NCBI GenBank assembly: GCA_910585375.1
Contig: CAJUCZ010000035.1
Coordinates: forward strand, 1-15,983
DNA length: 15,983 bases
Direction: 5' to 3'
Origin: an uncultured Alphaproteobacteria bacterium
Lineage (GTDB): Bacteria; Pseudomonadota; Alphaproteobacteria; RF32; CAG-239
Part shown: positions 6,673-12,967 of the stretch, piece after piece
How positions within the stretch are numbered: the first letter of the stretch is position 1
How the letters are laid out: each line of letters starts with the position of its first letter
Translations under genes and position numbers: made by a program
Notes under the pieces: generated by a model
The model's input: only the letters and a program-made list of their open reading frames with translations
What the model was told of the DNA's origin: nothing
Databases searched by the model: none

Positions 6673-6763
6673 CTTTTACCCGTTATTTTGTTGTTTTATC
6701 TCGGGGCTACATTTTTTATAAATAACCAGTAATTTTTATTAACTTTACTAAATGAAAACCCCA

Positions 6764-7123
6764 TTACTCCGTCTCTTTGCGATATCTGATTTTATCCTTT
6801 CCCCTTTGCAGCGTCATGGTGTCCGGCGTTAATTCAATAACCAGCATCGTTTCCGAAAAATTTATTGTTTGGCCGTTACCAATGCTTTTGCCCTCCAGAA
6901 CAATTCTGCCATCACCGGCTTTCCAATTTTCATATTTTAATGTTGCCATGCCTATTGATGCTGCCGTTCCGTCTGCTTTCAAGTCAAATCCCTGTCTGTA
7001 ATTGCCATTTTCTTCAATCCAGCTGCCGATAAATTCTTGTTTTCCGCTTTCCGCCGGCAGCGAACGGCTACAAGCGGTTTCTCCGGCCAACAGAACCAGA
7101 ATTATAAGCAATAAATTTTTCAT
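6764..7123 (-). CDS. Lipocalin-like secreted protein
   Basis: A 119-residue exported protein. A hydrophobic N-terminus (MKNLLLIILVLLAGETACSR) is a signal peptide; Cys18 could be lipidated, but the preceding ETA is not a good lipobox, so ordinary signal peptidase cleavage is also possible. The mature part (FIGSWIEENGNYRQGFDLKADGTA, LKYENWKAGDGRIVLEGKSIGN, MTLQRGKDKIRYRKE) matches the small bacterial lipocalin-like domain: GSW motif, beta-strands and a final Arg-rich strand. The natural ligand of this family is not known. Start ATG at 7123 with AAGGAG 8 bases upstream. It is divergent from the SMR pair. Confidence 0.75.
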   Translation of the reverse strand: MKNLLLIILVLLAGETACSRSLPAESGKQEFIGSWIEENGNYRQGFDLKADGTAASIGMATLKYENWKAGDGRIVLEGKSIGNGQTINFSETMLVIELTPDTMTLQRGKDKIRYRKETE

Positions 7124-7172
7124 TCGTTTTTCTCCTTATTTAGAAGTGTATTATATTCAGCAATGTGACGTC

Positions 7173-7201
7173 TTGACTTATCTTAGTCTCATTGTTAGAT
7201 T
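7173..7201 (+). promoter_or_regulatory. Promoter of the SMR pair
   Basis: A -35 TTGACT (7173-7178), a 17-base spacer and a -10 TAGATT (7196-7201) predict transcription from about 7208. This lies downstream of the only in-frame TTG (7192), which therefore cannot be the start codon of this transcript. Confidence 0.65.
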
Positions 7202-7230
7202 TAAATCAAATAAATTTTTGGAGAAAAGAA

Positions 7231-7572
7231 ATTAGAAAAGGATGGATATATGTTATTCTGACCTGCGTTTTTGAACTCCTGTGGATTTATGGTTTCAGCG
7301 CAGCGGAAAAACCGGTTGATTTTGCACTTATTGCCGCCATTATCATTACGGACTTTTATTTTTTGGAAAAAGCCTGCGAGACAATCCAGACCGGTACGGT
7401 TTATGCAATTTTTTCTGCCATAGGCACGATTTTTACGGCCTTGACGGACACGTTCCTGTTTCATGTGGAATTTACATTTGCAAAAGGCTTTTTCATTGCC
7501 CTGCTCATTGCCGGCGTTATTACGCTGAAACTGGCTGAAAACGGCGTTAATATACCGGATAAGGAGAAATAG
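7231..7572 (+). CDS. Paired SMR transporter subunit 1 (YkkC-like)
   Basis: A small multidrug resistance subunit of 113 residues with four membrane spans. The first span holds the essential Glu (TCVFELLWIYGF), and the third has TGTVYAIFSAIGTIFTALTD, the GTVYAVFTGLGT-like packing motif of YkkC. Such subunits pair as antiparallel dimers and export cations in exchange for protons. The open frame reaches back to a TTG at 7192, but the promoter, the family N-terminus (KGWIYV) and GGAG at 7220-7223 all point to the codon at 7231, which is ATT. There is no ATG, GTG or TTG between. Thus it is either a rare ATT start or a sequence change from ATG. It ends one base before its partner gene. Confidence 0.85.
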   Translation: MRKGWIYVILTCVFELLWIYGFSAAEKPVDFALIAAIIITDFYFLEKACETIQTGTVYAIFSAIGTIFTALTDTFLFHVEFTFAKGFFIALLIAGVITLKLAENGVNIPDKEK

Positions 7573-7573
7573 C

Positions 7574-7888
7574 ATGGGATGGATATATATTCTGATTGCC
7601 TCCACGGTTGAAGTCATTGGGGTTGTCGGCTTAAAGCTTTTCAGCCAACAAAAAAATCTTTTCAGCCTGCTGCTTTTTATCAGCGGGTTTGCACTTTCTT
7701 ATTTGTTTTTATATTTTGCACTGAACTATTTGGATATGAGTATTGCTTACGCCGTTTGGATGGGGCTGGGCACGGCCGGAGCTGTACTCGTGAATATGAT
7801 ATTTTTCGGAGAAAGCCGGAAATTGTCGCGCATTTTCGGCGTTATACTGATTATTACCGGCGTCGTTGGGTTAAAAATGATTTCCTGA
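7574..7888 (+). CDS. Paired SMR transporter subunit 2 (YkkD-like)
   Basis: A 104-residue four-span membrane protein. The first span carries the conserved Glu (STVEVIGVVGLKLF), the third AYAVWMGLGTAGAVLVN, and the end GVVGLKMIS resembles YkkD (AVGLKILS). With the gene just upstream it should form a heterodimeric SMR exporter. Members of this group export guanidinium or drugs; no guanidine riboswitch is visible here, so the substrate is open. Start ATG at 7574 with AAGGAG 7 bases before it, inside the end of the first gene. Confidence 0.92.
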   Translation: MGWIYILIASTVEVIGVVGLKLFSQQKNLFSLLLFISGFALSYLFLYFALNYLDMSIAYAVWMGLGTAGAVLVNMIFFGESRKLSRIFGVILIITGVVGLKMIS

Positions 7889-7915
7889 CTGAAATTTATT
7901 GAAACATATTACAAG

Positions 7916-7956
7916 ACAAAAGGCGAAGAGATGCAAAATTTCCATTTGCCTTTTGT
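7916..7956 (+). terminator. Terminator of the SMR pair
   Basis: ACAAAAGGC (7916-7924) pairs with GCCTTTTGT (7948-7956), followed by TATTTTAT. The loop is long (23 bases) and weakly self-paired. Confidence 0.6.
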
Positions 7957-8164
7957 TATTTTATACTTAAATATTTCAAACAAAATCTGCCCTTAACCCA
8001 TAACCGGCGTGCTTTTCTCTTTTTTGCGCCTCAGCAATTGTTACAATAATTTCCACCAGAAACAGAGGTTAACTTCTTTTGACCTGACAAATGAGTCTTG
8101 TGATTTGCCTTTTGATGTTTTGCTTTTGTACTATATTTATGATTTTAATTTTTGGAGAAGCAAA

Positions 8165-8326
8165 GTGAAACACGGCAAAAATTTTACCCTTGGGGAATAT
8201 GTGATTATCAAAAAGCCGGATTTAGTTGAAGCCGGCGATAATGTACGAATTTCAGATTTTTGCAGGATTTCATCAGCCTGCGAAATTAGAAAAACTTGGC
8301 CTCACGACATAACAGGACATGTCTGA
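8165..8326 (+). pseudogene. Truncated hexapeptide-repeat acetyltransferase
   Basis: Residues KHGKNFTLGEYVIIKKPDLV and EAGDNVRISDFCRISSACEI have the six-residue I/V/L-G-x4 rhythm of the left-handed beta-helix found in sugar and maltose O-acetyltransferases, close to the usual IGDNVRIDDFCVIS block. A GTG at 8165 is preceded by GGAG 7 bases away, so the remnant may still be translated to 53 residues. After about residue 42 the similarity stops and the frame ends at 8326; an active enzyme needs over 100 more residues with the catalytic His. It is a 5' fragment closed by a good terminator. The frame can be extended upstream to 8009, but that part does not look like protein. Confidence 0.55.
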
Positions 8327-8340
8327 GAATTTAAATTACA

Positions 8341-8372
8341 AAAAAAGCTGCGACACGAATCGCAGCTTTTTT
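8341..8372. terminator. Bidirectional terminator
   Basis: GCTGCGA (8347-8353) pairs with TCGCAGC (8360-8366), with A6 before and T6 after. It closes the acetyltransferase remnant on the plus strand and the lipoprotein gene on the minus strand. Confidence 0.9.
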
Positions 8373-8387
8373 AAGATAATAAACCAA

Positions 8388-9047
8388 TTAATCAGCAACC
8401 GTCGTTGTGGTGGTTGTTTCAACAACAGTATCGCTCGGTTGCGTGCGGATGACTTCTTCAATCATACCGGCACGATACGGTTCTTTTTCATAAGAAACGT
8501 CAGTATAAGTTTTTGGTTCATAAACCGTTTTATATGTGGTTTTTTTGTACAAAACTTCAACCGGTTCTCTGGTTTCCCTAATCTCGTCCGGACAACCTTT
8601 GTTGCTGCCGGAAACAGTACGGTATCCGTCACTAATGCGGGTACGGCGGCGGCAGGGACGTCCGTCTGCGTTCTGGCTCGCATAAGTCTGATCGGCATAA
8701 CGTGTACGGCTATAAACTCTGCGCGGCGCCTGATCTTCTTCCATAATCCGGCGCGGACGACGGTATGTGGTTTCATCGTAAGTTGTGTCGTAAGAATTCT
8801 CTACGATTGTTGTTGCCGGTTCATATACTTCTACCGGAGTGGTGCGAACAACGCGAATCCGGCGGCGGCCGGGATCTGCATATTGTCGGCGCCCCATATC
8901 TTCCTGATAAATGCGGCTTCCGTCATATTCACGATATACAACGCGTTCCGTCGTAACGGTTTCCGGCTCCGTAATAACTTCTTCATCCTGAGGGGTTGCG
9001 CAGGCTGAAAGCATCGCAGCCATTGAGAGAGCTAAAAATTTTTTCAT
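8388..9047 (-). CDS. Low-complexity Thr/Arg/Tyr-rich lipoprotein
   Basis: A 219-residue protein with signal peptide and lipobox LSAC (Cys16), so it should be anchored in the envelope. The mature part is unusual: rich in Thr, Arg, Tyr, Glu and Val with paired aromatic/basic motifs (RVVYREYDGSRIYQED, TTYRRPRRIMEED, YKKTTYKTVYEPKTYTDVSY) and a Thr tail (VVETTTTTTVAD). Two cysteines (GRPCRRR and NKGCPDE, about residues 132 and 154) could form a disulfide. No enzyme motif is seen and the fold is probably extended or disordered; a peptidoglycan- or LPS-binding role would suit the charge but is a guess. Start ATG at 9047 with AAAGGA upstream. Confidence 0.82.
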   Translation of the reverse strand: MKKFLALSMAAMLSACATPQDEEVITEPETVTTERVVYREYDGSRIYQEDMGRRQYADPGRRRIRVVRTTPVEVYEPATTIVENSYDTTYDETTYRRPRRIMEEDQAPRRVYSRTRYADQTYASQNADGRPCRRRTRISDGYRTVSGSNKGCPDEIRETREPVEVLYKKTTYKTVYEPKTYTDVSYEKEPYRAGMIEEVIRTQPSDTVVETTTTTTVAD

Positions 9048-9063
9048 TATCTTTTCCTTTCGG

Positions 9064-9084
9064 CAGTTCTGACCGTGAGAACTG
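9064..9084. promoter_or_regulatory. Leader hairpin of the lipoprotein gene
   Basis: CAGTTCT-GACCGTG-AGAACTG is a perfect 7-bp inverted repeat 17 bases upstream of the lipoprotein ATG, inside its predicted 5' leader. It has no U-tract, so it is more likely an mRNA-stability hairpin, RNA-binding site or operator than a terminator. Confidence 0.5.
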
Positions 9085-9112
9085 TTTTGTTAATTATGGC
9101 TAGTTTTTGTTC

Positions 9113-9140
9113 AATATAGTCTGTTTTGAAAATTATTCAA
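9113..9140 (-). promoter_or_regulatory. Promoter of the lipoprotein gene
   Basis: On the minus strand there is a -35 TTGAAT (9135-9140), a 16-base spacer and a -10 TATATT (9113-9118). The predicted leader is about 58 bases and contains the hairpin at 9064-9084. The rest of the gap up to 9270 is AT-rich and I see nothing else in it. Confidence 0.5.
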
Positions 9141-9278
9141 GCTTTTTCTACTCAAAAGTTATATTTATTTATACATATTTTTATTTAAACATCGTTAACA
9201 AGAAAATACGGAAATTAAATTAACACCTTGTTTTATCAAAAACTTGGTAAATTATGCAAAAAATCAGAAAAAAAAGAC

Positions 9279-9306
9279 TTGTGTATTTTATTTTTTGTGC
9301 TATGTT
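9279..9306 (+). promoter_or_regulatory. Promoter of tRNA-Pro
   Basis: A -35 TTGTGT (9279-9284), a 16-base spacer and a -10 TATGTT (9301-9306) lie 16 bases before the tRNA. The match is moderate. Confidence 0.45.
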
Positions 9307-9322
9307 CTGGTTTACAAAATAT

Positions 9323-9399
9323 CGGAATGTAGTTCAGCCTGGTAGAACGCTACGTTCGGGACGTAGAAGTCGGAGGTTCGAATCCTCTCATTCCGACCA
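9323..9399 (+). tRNA. tRNA-Pro (CGG)
   Basis: A complete 77-base cloverleaf with encoded CCA. The acceptor stem is CGGAATG/CATTCCG and the anticodon stem CTACG/CGTAG. The loop TTCGGGA gives anticodon CGG, which reads CCG. The T-arm is GGAGGTTCGAATCCTCT. It matches other bacterial tRNA-Pro in the D-arm (CAGCCTGGTAG). Confidence 0.97.
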
Positions 9400-9402
9400 A
9401 AT

Positions 9403-9434
9403 AAAAAAGAGTCAGCTTGTCTGGCTCTTTTTTT
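9403..9434. terminator. Bidirectional terminator after tRNA-Pro
   Basis: GAGTCAG pairs with CTGGCTC (one T-G pair) around CTTGT, with A6 before and T7 after. It starts 4 bases after the tRNA CCA and can also end the minus-strand SDR transcript. Confidence 0.88.
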
Positions 9435-9444
9435 ATTTGATATT

Positions 9445-9510
9445 GGAATTGGGGCCTGAACATCCGAGGAAGGAGGTTCGACTACCAGCGAAAGGCGGGG
9501 GAGAAGGAAA
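9445..9510 (+). repeat. tRNA-linked repeat after tRNA-Pro
   Basis: A short GC-rich stretch related to the repeat after the initiator tRNA. TGAACATCCGAG (9457-9468) matches TGAACCTACGAG (6510-6521) at 10 of 12 positions, AGGTTC follows at nearly the same distance in both, and ACCAGCGA (9484-9491) is identical to 6602-6609. It also carries pieces of its own tRNA: GGAGGTTCGA at 9472-9481 repeats the T-arm at 9372-9381, and the inverse of 9457-9467 resembles TCGGAGGTTCG. No gene lies between 9400 and 9551. Confidence 0.5.
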
Positions 9511-9551
9511 ACGATAAAATTGTTTTAGGAGCCTCACCAAGCAGTTAAACA

Positions 9552-10709
9552 TTACCAAGGATATTCACGGTAATTTTTGAACAGTTTTCCGTAGTCCTTT
9601 TCATCATCCCTTATAGCCCGAATAACCGGATCCAGAACACGCATTGCACCGTCAACTTCATCTATAGCCATCACGGTTTTACGTTCAGCCGCATTCAAAT
9701 TCTGCGGGTTGGGTTTTTCATTGGTAATCCATCCGGTATCAACGCTGTTCATCAACACCCCATAGTCTTTATAATGCGCGGCAGCCGTACGCGTCATCAT
9801 ATTCAATGCGGCTTTGGCCATATTGGTATGTGCATGACGGCTGTGCTTGCGAGGTGCAAAGAAGTTGCCTTCCATTGCCGAAACATTGATAATAAACGCA
9901 TTGCGGCCGTTTTGTGTCAAAGACGGCAAAAGTTTAGTATTTAACAGGAACGGCGTAATTAAATTGATATGAAGCACCTCATACAATTCAATCAGCGATA
10001 TTTCCTCAAGCTCATACATCCAGCTGTTGTGAGACCGCAAATCAAGCTGTTGGCCGTCTTTGTCATATTGTCCGGCAGGGAAGATACTTTCATCATCATG
10101 CAAATCTTCCGGCAACAAAGCAACCTGCGACATTTCGGCTGAATTTAAATTGAAATTCAAGGCCGGAAGAAACGACAATTTTGATACCGGCACCAAAGAG
10201 CTTTCTTTTTCCGCGTTATTCGTGATTATGTTTTCAATCAGAGGCGCGTTTTTTTCCTCATTCATTAAGTGCTTGTAAAACGGAGCCGGTTTTCTGACAG
10301 TTTGAGCGGCATTGTTTATCAGAATATCCAACGGTTGTTTTTTTATTTCCTTTATAAACTTTGAAACCGAAGGCAAATGGCGAAAATCGACGCCAATAAT
10401 ATGAAAACGTTTTTTAAAACTTTCAAATCCGTCCAGTGCGGCATAACGCTTATATGTATCTTGCGGAAAACGCGAAGTTACCGTGACGTCGGCTCCCATT
10501 TCAAGTAACAGGCGCGCGATTTCAAAGCCAATTTTGATACGGCCGCCGGTAACCAATGCCCGATATCCCTGCAAGGCTATTTTCTGATTACGTTTTTGCC
10601 AGTTATACTCACCGCAAGCCGGACACATTTCTTTATAAAATGCGTGTGGTTCTGCGTATTCTTTTTCACAGCAATAACAAACTTTTCTTTTATAATAAGC
10701 ATCTTGCAT
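9552..10709 (-). CDS. SDR-family oxidoreductase with N-terminal zinc ribbon
   Basis: A 385-residue protein. Residues 11-32 hold a zinc-ribbon (CYCC...CPAC, C11/C14/C29/C32). A Rossmann domain follows with the nucleotide loop TGGRIKIG (54-61), DILINNAAQ and NVSAMEG. Where classical SDRs have YxxxK this protein has TNMAK (295-299), so Lys is kept and Tyr is replaced by Thr; VDTGWI comes after. I recall the HTNMAKAALNMMTRT block as typical of a distinct SDR subfamily. NAD(P) binding is likely; the reaction is unknown. A GTG at 10736 would add nine residues, but ATG 10709 has GAGGAA at good spacing. It follows the Nudix gene by 27 bases and probably shares its transcript. Confidence 0.88.
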   Translation of the reverse strand: MQDAYYKRKVCYCCEKEYAEPHAFYKEMCPACGEYNWQKRNQKIALQGYRALVTGGRIKIGFEIARLLLEMGADVTVTSRFPQDTYKRYAALDGFESFKKRFHIIGVDFRHLPSVSKFIKEIKKQPLDILINNAAQTVRKPAPFYKHLMNEEKNAPLIENIITNNAEKESSLVPVSKLSFLPALNFNLNSAEMSQVALLPEDLHDDESIFPAGQYDKDGQQLDLRSHNSWMYELEEISLIELYEVLHINLITPFLLNTKLLPSLTQNGRNAFIINVSAMEGNFFAPRKHSRHAHTNMAKAALNMMTRTAAAHYKDYGVLMNSVDTGWITNEKPNPQNLNAAERKTVMAIDEVDGAMRVLDPVIRAIRDDEKDYGKLFKNYREYPW

Positions 10710-10736
10710 TAAAAATTCCTCTGGAATTGAAATCAC

Positions 10737-11147
10737 TTACATGTTTTTGTTTTGTTTGAAAAAGTTTTGATTTGAAAGCATAAGGGGAGCCGGAAGATCA
10801 TTTAAATCAAACCATTTCCAGCAAGCACATTTATCCGGTTCTTTTACCGCGGGAACTCCGGAATATTTGCGGCAATACAAGTGCAGCGTAATGTAGTGTT
10901 TGCCACTTTCGGGATAAAAATCATTGGTCACGCCTTTGAGAAAAATATCCGACGGAGATATCTCCAGACCGGTTTCTTCTTTGACTTCGCGAATCGCAGC
11001 CTGTTCATTACTTTCGCCATATTCCAAATGTCCTCCGGGGGGACACCAGGTTGCGTTGCCGTGCCGGCTTTTTCTCAGCCCAAGAAGGAGTTGGTTTTGT
11101 TCATTAAAAAGATACACCCCAACTCCGACTTTAACAGTATTTTCCAT
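10737..11147 (-). CDS. Nudix hydrolase
   Basis: A 136-residue cytosolic hydrolase that cleaves nucleoside diphosphates linked to another moiety. Residues 39-61 fit the Nudix box GX5EX7REUXEEXGU exactly (G39, E45, R53-E54, E57-E58, G60). The preceding VGVGVYLF, NATWCPPGGHLEYGES and following DFYPESGKHYITLHLYCR resemble the NUDT15/MTH1-like group that cleans nucleotide pools; the substrate cannot be read from sequence. Start ATG at 11147 with AGGG 8 bases upstream. It is the first gene of a unit with the zinc-ribbon SDR; a coenzyme-related theme (NAD(P) or ADP-ribose) for the pair is inference. Confidence 0.93.
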   Translation of the reverse strand: MENTVKVGVGVYLFNEQNQLLLGLRKSRHGNATWCPPGGHLEYGESNEQAAIREVKEETGLEISPSDIFLKGVTNDFYPESGKHYITLHLYCRKYSGVPAVKEPDKCACWKWFDLNDLPAPLMLSNQNFFKQNKNM

Positions 11148-11179
11148 GCAATCACCCTTATATTGATTTTATTTCAGTC

Positions 11180-11207
11180 AGTTTAACTTTATTTTTAATC
11201 CGTTCAA
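11180..11207 (-). promoter_or_regulatory. Promoter of the Nudix-SDR unit
   Basis: On the minus strand there is a -35 TTGAAC (11202-11207), a 16-base spacer and a -10 TAAACT (11180-11185). The predicted start near 11173 leaves a 25-base leader. Confidence 0.45.
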
Positions 11208-11228
11208 GTTTTTTTACTTAAATATTTG

Positions 11229-11234
11229 TATAAT
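11229..11234 (+). promoter_or_regulatory. -10 element of a leaderless transcript
   Basis: A perfect TATAAT ends 4 bases before the ATG of the 55-residue reading frame. The transcript would begin at or next to the ATG, which fits the absence of a Shine-Dalgarno. No good -35 is seen. Confidence 0.4.
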
Positions 11235-11238
11235 TTTC

Positions 11239-11406
11239 ATGTCCAGTACAAAAGTACCTGACATCATCAAGAAAAACAAAGTCAGAAGCGTATTGTCGCA
11301 GCGCGGTCTGATACCGGAAACGAAGAGTGCAAAAGATGTATCCGGCGTTGTAAAAGTTGACCAGAACATCATGACACAACAGGCTGCAAAAAAATATTCG
11401 CGTTAA
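11239..11406 (+). CDS. Putative 55-residue basic protein
   Basis: The frame encodes MSSTKVPDIIKKNKVRSVLS, then QRGLIPETKSAKDVSGVVKV and a tail rich in Gln, Ala and Lys ending KKYSR. It is basic and soluble, with no known motif. Support comes from sensible codon use, an intrinsic terminator that starts 14 bases after the stop, and a TATAAT directly before the start. There is no Shine-Dalgarno, so translation would be leaderless. The minus-strand frame in the same place (to 11436) runs into the terminator and looks like a shadow. No family recognised. Confidence 0.5.
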   Translation: MSSTKVPDIIKKNKVRSVLSQRGLIPETKSAKDVSGVVKVDQNIMTQQAAKKYSR

Positions 11407-11420
11407 CAAATCTGGTTTAT

Positions 11421-11453
11421 AAAACTCCGTCGGCAACCAGTCGGCGGAGTTTT
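11421..11453. terminator. Bidirectional intrinsic terminator
   Basis: AAAACTCCG (11421-11429) pairs with CGGAGTTTT (11445-11453) around a 15-base loop, followed by ATTTG. Between here and 11632 the sequence is AT-rich with one weak hairpin (TGGCTTT/AAAGCCA, 11543-11561) and no gene. Confidence 0.75.
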
Positions 11454-11631
11454 ATTTGGCCCCAAACAAACCCGTTTTCTCTGCCGATTCGGTCAGAAAC
11501 ATCCATTTAATATTATATTCCTAATATTTAGTATAAAAACCATGGCTTTCTTAAAAAGCCAGATTATATTGTTTTTAAGGACATTTTGCCGTTAAAAACG
11601 CAAGAATGTTATGTACAACTTAAAACTTCCG

Positions 11632-11660
11632 TTGGAATTTTTTCAAGCTTATGCTAGAAT
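11632..11660 (+). promoter_or_regulatory. Promoter of the SNF2-like/ibrAB operon
   Basis: A -35 TTGGAA (11632-11637), a 17-base spacer and a -10 TAGAAT (11655-11660) predict a start near 11667 and a 47-base leader before the ATG at 11714. Confidence 0.6.
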
Positions 11661-11713
11661 GATTTTAGTTTCATGTATAGCATAGGTATTAGGCATAATA
11701 TCGAGGATAATAT

Positions 11714-12967
11714 ATGAGACTTTGTATGAACAGACAGCGGGCTTTTGACAAGCTTGGTCAGATTAAAGCAGGCGCTTTATTTATCAAATCCGGTGCAAGA
11801 AAAGTGGAAATTGCTCTGGAGTTTGTCAGATCGCAGCAATTCAAAGTCGATTATATTGTTTGGATAGCTCCGGCTGCCTTTTTATCCACCCGTTCTTACA
11901 AGGATGAGATAAAAAAGTGGTCACGAGGATTGGAAAGAAAGATTTACTTTTATTCCATTGAAGCAGTAGCAGCTTCAGATACCCAATATTTGAGCCTGTA
12001 TAATTTGATTGATAAATTTAGGACATTTTGTGTGGTGGATGAAAGTATCACAATAAAGAATACCGAAGCTGGGCGAACCCAACGCTTGTTAAATATTGGG
12101 CGGAAGTTTAAGTATCGGTTACTTTTGAGCGGAACCCCGCTAACGCAGGGGCTTATTGATTTGTACGCTCAAATCCAATTCATCAACTCTTCAATTTTGA
12201 AGATGACGGAGACACAGTTTTCAAATAACTTTTTGCACTTCTTTCTTGGGGAAGACGAAGTAAAAAGGAGATGGTCGAAGCCTCAGAATGAGAAAAAACT
12301 CATTGAGTTGATGCGGCCGTATATTTTGGAATATGATCTCGATTTTGATTGCTCAATAAAATATTTTGACGAGTACTTTGACCTGACGCCAAAGGAGATT
12401 CAAAATTACTCGCAAGAAAAAGAGATGTTTCTGCGGGAGCGGGAGCAGTTTCCTTTTATGCAGGTGGTTCAGAAATTTCAACATATCTACACCATCGCCA
12501 AAGACAAGGTCTTTGCTCTGGTAGATATTATTGACCAAATTCTGGCCCGCGGCGAAAAGGTGATTGTTTACATCAAGTTTATTGATGAAATCAAATTCTT
12601 CAAAGAGTGCGGAGCGTTCGACCATCCGTTTGTCGAGCTTACAGGGAACTCTAACAAAAACAAAGTCGTGGAAGCTTTTCGAAATAACGTCAATATTATG
12701 TTTAGTACATACGGCGCCGGAGGGTTCAGTATCAACGTACCTTTTTGCAATAATATTATCTTTTTTTCGCAGACTTTCGATTATAAAGATAAGATCCAGT
12801 GTTTGGATTGCGTGTATCAAAAAGGCCTGACAAAGGAACTGAACATCTACAATTTTTGGGTTAAGACCGGACTGGAGGATTTAATCCAGCGGAGCCTGAC
12901 CCGAAAAAAACATGTGCTGTCCAATATATGTGATTTTATTTCGAAAGAGGAGATGCTGAGACTATGA
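11714..12967 (+). CDS. SNF2-like helicase-fold protein with degenerate ATPase motifs
   Basis: A 417-residue protein with the two-domain layout of a compact SNF2/DEAD-like helicase. Motif II appears as VVDESITIKN (107-116, cf. SNF2 DExH-x-IKN), motif III as LLLSGTPL, and motif V as STYGAGGFSIN (331-341). Key residues are missing. The Walker A region reads SGARKV (26-31) where GxGKT is expected: Lys is kept, but Gly and Thr are lost. The motif VI region reads QCLDCVYQKGL (362-372) where QxxxRxxRxGQ is expected, so both Arg fingers are replaced (C366, Q369). It may bind DNA or ATP without turning over. GAGGA precedes the ATG. Its stop overlaps the next ATG (ATGA), so it is coupled to the PP-loop gene. 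Confidence 0.8.
   Translation: MRLCMNRQRAFDKLGQIKAGALFIKSGARKVEIALEFVRSQQFKVDYIVWIAPAAFLSTRSYKDEIKKWSRGLERKIYFYSIEAVAASDTQYLSLYNLIDKFRTFCVVDESITIKNTEAGRTQRLLNIGRKFKYRLLLSGTPLTQGLIDLYAQIQFINSSILKMTETQFSNNFLHFFLGEDEVKRRWSKPQNEKKLIELMRPYILEYDLDFDCSIKYFDEYFDLTPKEIQNYSQEKEMFLREREQFPFMQVVQKFQHIYTIAKDKVFALVDIIDQILARGEKVIVYIKFIDEIKFFKECGAFDHPFVELTGNSNKNKVVEAFRNNVNIMFSTYGAGGFSINVPFCNNIIFFSQTFDYKDKIQCLDCVYQKGLTKELNIYNFWVKTGLEDLIQRSLTRKKHVLSNICDFISKEEMLRL

Noticed and set aside
7124..7230. A guanidine (ykkC-type) riboswitch before the SMR pair
   Set aside because: Only about 23 bases separate the predicted transcription start from the start codon, too short for an aptamer, and no conserved motif is visible.
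8319..9008. A long plus-strand open frame (229 codons) opposite the lipoprotein gene
   Set aside because: The minus strand has a signal peptide, lipobox, ribosome binding site and promoter; the plus-strand product is compositionally odd and begins at the terminator.
11218..11436. A 72-codon minus-strand open frame over the 55-residue gene
   Set aside because: Its start lies inside the terminator stem and the Cys/Phe/Tyr-rich product looks like an antisense shadow.
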